Assembly (NCBI GenBank): GCA_047632755.1
Contig: JBLIDT010000006.1
Coordinates: 62,001 to 126,000 of the forward strand
Direction of reading: 5' to 3'
Length of the DNA: 64,000 nucleotides
From: JAKVAV01 sp047632755
GTDB taxonomy: Bacteria; Bacteroidota; Bacteroidia; Flavobacteriales_D; Cryomorphaceae
Shown here: positions 62,319 to 64,000 of the stretch, in pieces
Position numbering within the stretch: the stretch's first letter is position 1
How the letters are laid out: each line of letters begins with the position of its first letter
Made by a program: the position numbers and the translations under genes
Notes under the pieces: model-generated
What the model was told of the DNA's origin: nothing
Database searches by the model: none
What the model saw: the letters and a program-made list of their open reading frames with translations, nothing else

Positions 62319-63767
62319 ATGAAGAAAACTTTACTTCCTTTAGCATGCATGGTTCTTGGGACTGCCGCTTTTGCACAAATCGAAAACGGTGATTTTGAGA
62401 ATTGGAATAAACTCATTCTGTTCGAACAACCATTCATGGAGTTCGACGCCAATAGTTCGAACTACGAAATTTTTGTTGAGACTGGCGAGACCAACGTCAC
62501 GCAAGTTGAACATGAAGATGGCTCAGCTATGAGGCTAGAAAATATCCAAATTGGAGAAGATGTATTTCCTGCTTTTTACCTTTTGGGTGAAAGTCCCGAT
62601 CAAGACGGAGAAGACCTCGTTTTCCCAGGTGGATTAGCTGCTTCGGATCCCAATGTAACGGGTATTTCGGTAGATATGAGTTATGAGTTTTCTGGTGAAG
62701 CATCGGGATTCGTAATTGTACAATTTAAATCGAACGGCGTGCCAGTAGGCCCAGGAACTATGGGAGCCGGTACTTTCTTCTATCCAATGACCGGACAGCA
62801 AGACTGGGAAAACGTGGTATTCGATTTCGGGACAACCATCGACACGCAATACGATCAGGTAGTTATCGGATTTGCTACGGGAGATTTGATAGGAACCGAC
62901 AGTGAATTTCCTTTGGGGTCGTGGATGGAAATTGACAATTTGTCATTTATCAATTCAACCGACGAAATTCCCAACAGTGATTTTGAACTTTGGGCTCAAG
63001 TACCTTCAGTGTTTTTCCCAGTGAAAGTAGATGTGGAAATAGATCTGCTTAATCCGACGTATTTCCAATCTGCTGATGCTTCGGAAGGAGAACTTTCTCT
63101 AGGCTTGATTACCCGTGATTTTGACGGATTTGCTGAACCATCGAAAGCGATGCTTGGAGTCATTCAGGTTGCGGGCGGAGTGCCCACAATTGACCTTAAC
63201 GAAGAACATTCGATGCTGAGTTTTGATTACAAATATTTGGCTAATAATGATTTGGCTGAAGTTGTAATTACATTTTATCAAGAATCAGGAGAATCGCTAC
63301 TGCCTGTATACGGTAAAGTGATAGATCTTGAACCCAATAGTTCTTATGAATCTATCGAATACTCATTTTTAGAAGATCTTGAAGAGAATTTCGTCTCGGC
63401 AACTAAAATGTCAATTGAGTTTTCTTCGAGCAAAGAAGATGGAAACCCCGAGGCGAATAGTGTCCTCCTTTTGGATGATGTCGAGGTTTCGGGCATTCTA
63501 AGAACCTACACTGCGCTTAGGATTACTGAACCTTATCAAGTAACTTCCTTTCCTAATCCAACTATGGGGCGAGTGACTTTCGATCTGGGAATTGTCGCAA
63601 CTGGATTTTATCGAGTTTACAATACTCAAGGCTATCAAATCGATTTTGTAAACTTTCAAGAGAAAAGACAAATGACGCACAACCTTTACGCAATGCCGTC
63701 AGGTCAATACACCTTCCGCTTTTACCATGAAATCGGAACTAGAGTGGCACGTGTGATTAAAAATTAG
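62319..63767 (+). CDS. T9SS-secreted protein of unknown function
   Basis: 482 residues. Signal MKKTLLPLACMVLGTAAFAQ, then IENGDFENWNK, two similar beta domains (each with a 'NGDFENW/NSDFELW' opening), and a sorting domain from about residue 405 (VTSFPNPTMGRVTFDLGIVA). No catalytic motif. Position after pgi suggests a link to the sugar block but may be chance. Confidence 0.75.
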   Translation: MKKTLLPLACMVLGTAAFAQIENGDFENWNKLILFEQPFMEFDANSSNYEIFVETGETNVTQVEHEDGSAMRLENIQIGEDVFPAFYLLGESPDQDGEDLVFPGGLAASDPNVTGISVDMSYEFSGEASGFVIVQFKSNGVPVGPGTMGAGTFFYPMTGQQDWENVVFDFGTTIDTQYDQVVIGFATGDLIGTDSEFPLGSWMEIDNLSFINSTDEIPNSDFELWAQVPSVFFPVKVDVEIDLLNPTYFQSADASEGELSLGLITRDFDGFAEPSKAMLGVIQVAGGVPTIDLNEEHSMLSFDYKYLANNDLAEVVITFYQESGESLLPVYGKVIDLEPNSSYESIEYSFLEDLEENFVSATKMSIEFSSSKEDGNPEANSVLLLDDVEVSGILRTYTALRITEPYQVTSFPNPTMGRVTFDLGIVATGFYRVYNTQGYQIDFVNFQEKRQMTHNLYAMPSGQYTFRFYHEIGTRVARVIKN

Positions 63768-63786
63768 AGAAATCAACCATTTGAAA

Positions 63787-63819
63787 AAGGCGGTATCCGA
63801 CACGGATACCGCCTTTTTT
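63787..63819 (+). terminator. Terminator after the T9SS gene
   Basis: AAGGCGGTATCC / GGATACCGCCTT, 12 bp with a short loop and a TTTTTT run. Confidence 0.88.
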
Positions 63820-63882
63820 GTTTAGTGTTAACCTGACACCAATGTTTTTTCTATATTTCACCACTCAACAAAATTGAGTTTT

Positions 63883-64000
63883 ATGGGAGCCAAGCCTAAG
63901 TTAAGTTTTTGGGAAATCTGGAACATGAGTTTTGGATTCCTTGGAATCCAGTTCGGATTCGCATTGCAAAATGCCAACGTTAGTCGAATTTTTGAAACGC
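63883..64000 (+). CDS. Start of an MFS transporter, probably sugar (SLC45/maltose type), cut by window end
   Basis: The frame from the ATG at 63883 runs out of the window, so only 39 residues are seen: MGAKPKLSFWEIWNMSFGF, then GIQFGFALQNANVSRIFET. This opening is that of the plant-sucrose/bacterial-maltose-type MFS transporters found next to GH65/pgmB in Flavobacteria. It would import the disaccharide across the inner membrane. A weak -7 like TATATTTC lies at 63852-63859. Confidence 0.7.
   Translation, partial: MGAKPKLSFWEIWNMSFGFLGIQFGFALQNANVSRIFET

Noticed and set aside
1..64000. CRISPR array, insertion sequence, prophage, toxin-antitoxin pair or biosynthetic gene cluster
   Set aside because: No regularly spaced direct repeats, transposase, integrase, phage structural or NRPS/PKS genes were found on either strand.

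Overview
The window is chromosomal DNA from a Bacteroidetes bacterium, most likely a marine or freshwater Flavobacteriales member (the general Cryomorphaceae/Schleiferiaceae kind). Pointers are secreted proteins with type IX secretion (T9SS) C-terminal sorting domains, a Bacteroidetes-style OstA/LptD pair, many Cys-lipoproteins ending their signal in a short hydrophobic run plus C, SiaB/SiaC, a (p)ppGpp synthetase/hydrolase of the long type, and several start regions carrying the Bacteroidetes -7 promoter element TAnnTTTG. No tRNA, rRNA, CRISPR array, transposase, integrase or phage gene was seen; coding density is high and most of the window is ordinary core and housekeeping chromosome.

Layout. 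1-10.3 kb: end of an LptD-like barrel gene, then a long minus-strand run (glyA, fahA, relA/spoT, fur-like, STAS, purA, OstA-like). 10.4-14.8 kb: a DCC-family gene, then two T9SS secreted proteins, one of which (S74 autoprocessing domain plus coiled coil plus sorting domain) is split by a single in-frame TAA; upstream lies a 436-nt gene-free stretch with conserved-looking RNA-like pairings. 14.8-24.5 kb: peroxiredoxin, methyltransferase-ZIP pair, the SiaB-SiaC phospho-switch pair, a 1026-aa TerB-like/ABC-2 fusion transporter, two unknown envelope proteins and a sodium:solute symporter. 24.5-31.4 kb: priA, an acyltransferase, thioesterase, gamma-glutamyltransferase, cyclophilin and DUF1883. 31.6-38.7 kb: a HEPN/Swt1-like protein, DUF1684, small envelope genes, OxyR, lipoproteins, and a cytochrome c/copper-monooxygenase-like protein with a redoxin lipoprotein. 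38.7-46.3 kb: NhaC antiporter with an extra periplasmic domain, MMPL/RND exporter, dnaK, a DUF4249-like lipoprotein. 46.5-49.6 kb: panB, rluA-type synthase, hsp20, dnaJ/cbpA.

49.6-64 kb is the most coherent functional block. A NrtR-type Nudix regulator with a degenerate Nudix box is divergent from a plus-strand series: pfkA, an N-acetylglucosamine-kinase-like ATPase, beta-phosphoglucomutase, GH65 disaccharide phosphorylase, two GH13 lipoproteins, methylglyoxal synthase, class II aldolase, pgi, a T9SS protein and the start of a probable MFS sugar transporter. Read together, alpha-glucan is cut at the cell surface or in the periplasm, maltose is phosphorolysed to glucose plus beta-glucose-1-phosphate, and the products enter upper glycolysis, with methylglyoxal synthase acting as an overflow valve at the triose-phosphate level. 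The pfkA promoter (TTTG, 21 nt, TAATTTAC) is overlapped by a palindrome that is a candidate operator.

No obvious new defence or mobile system is present. The best candidates for a second look are the in-frame stop in the S74/T9SS protein, the pseudoknot-like element at 14360-14420, the SiaBC pair, the solitary HEPN protein, the TerB-like ABC fusion, and the regulator-to-glycolysis block.
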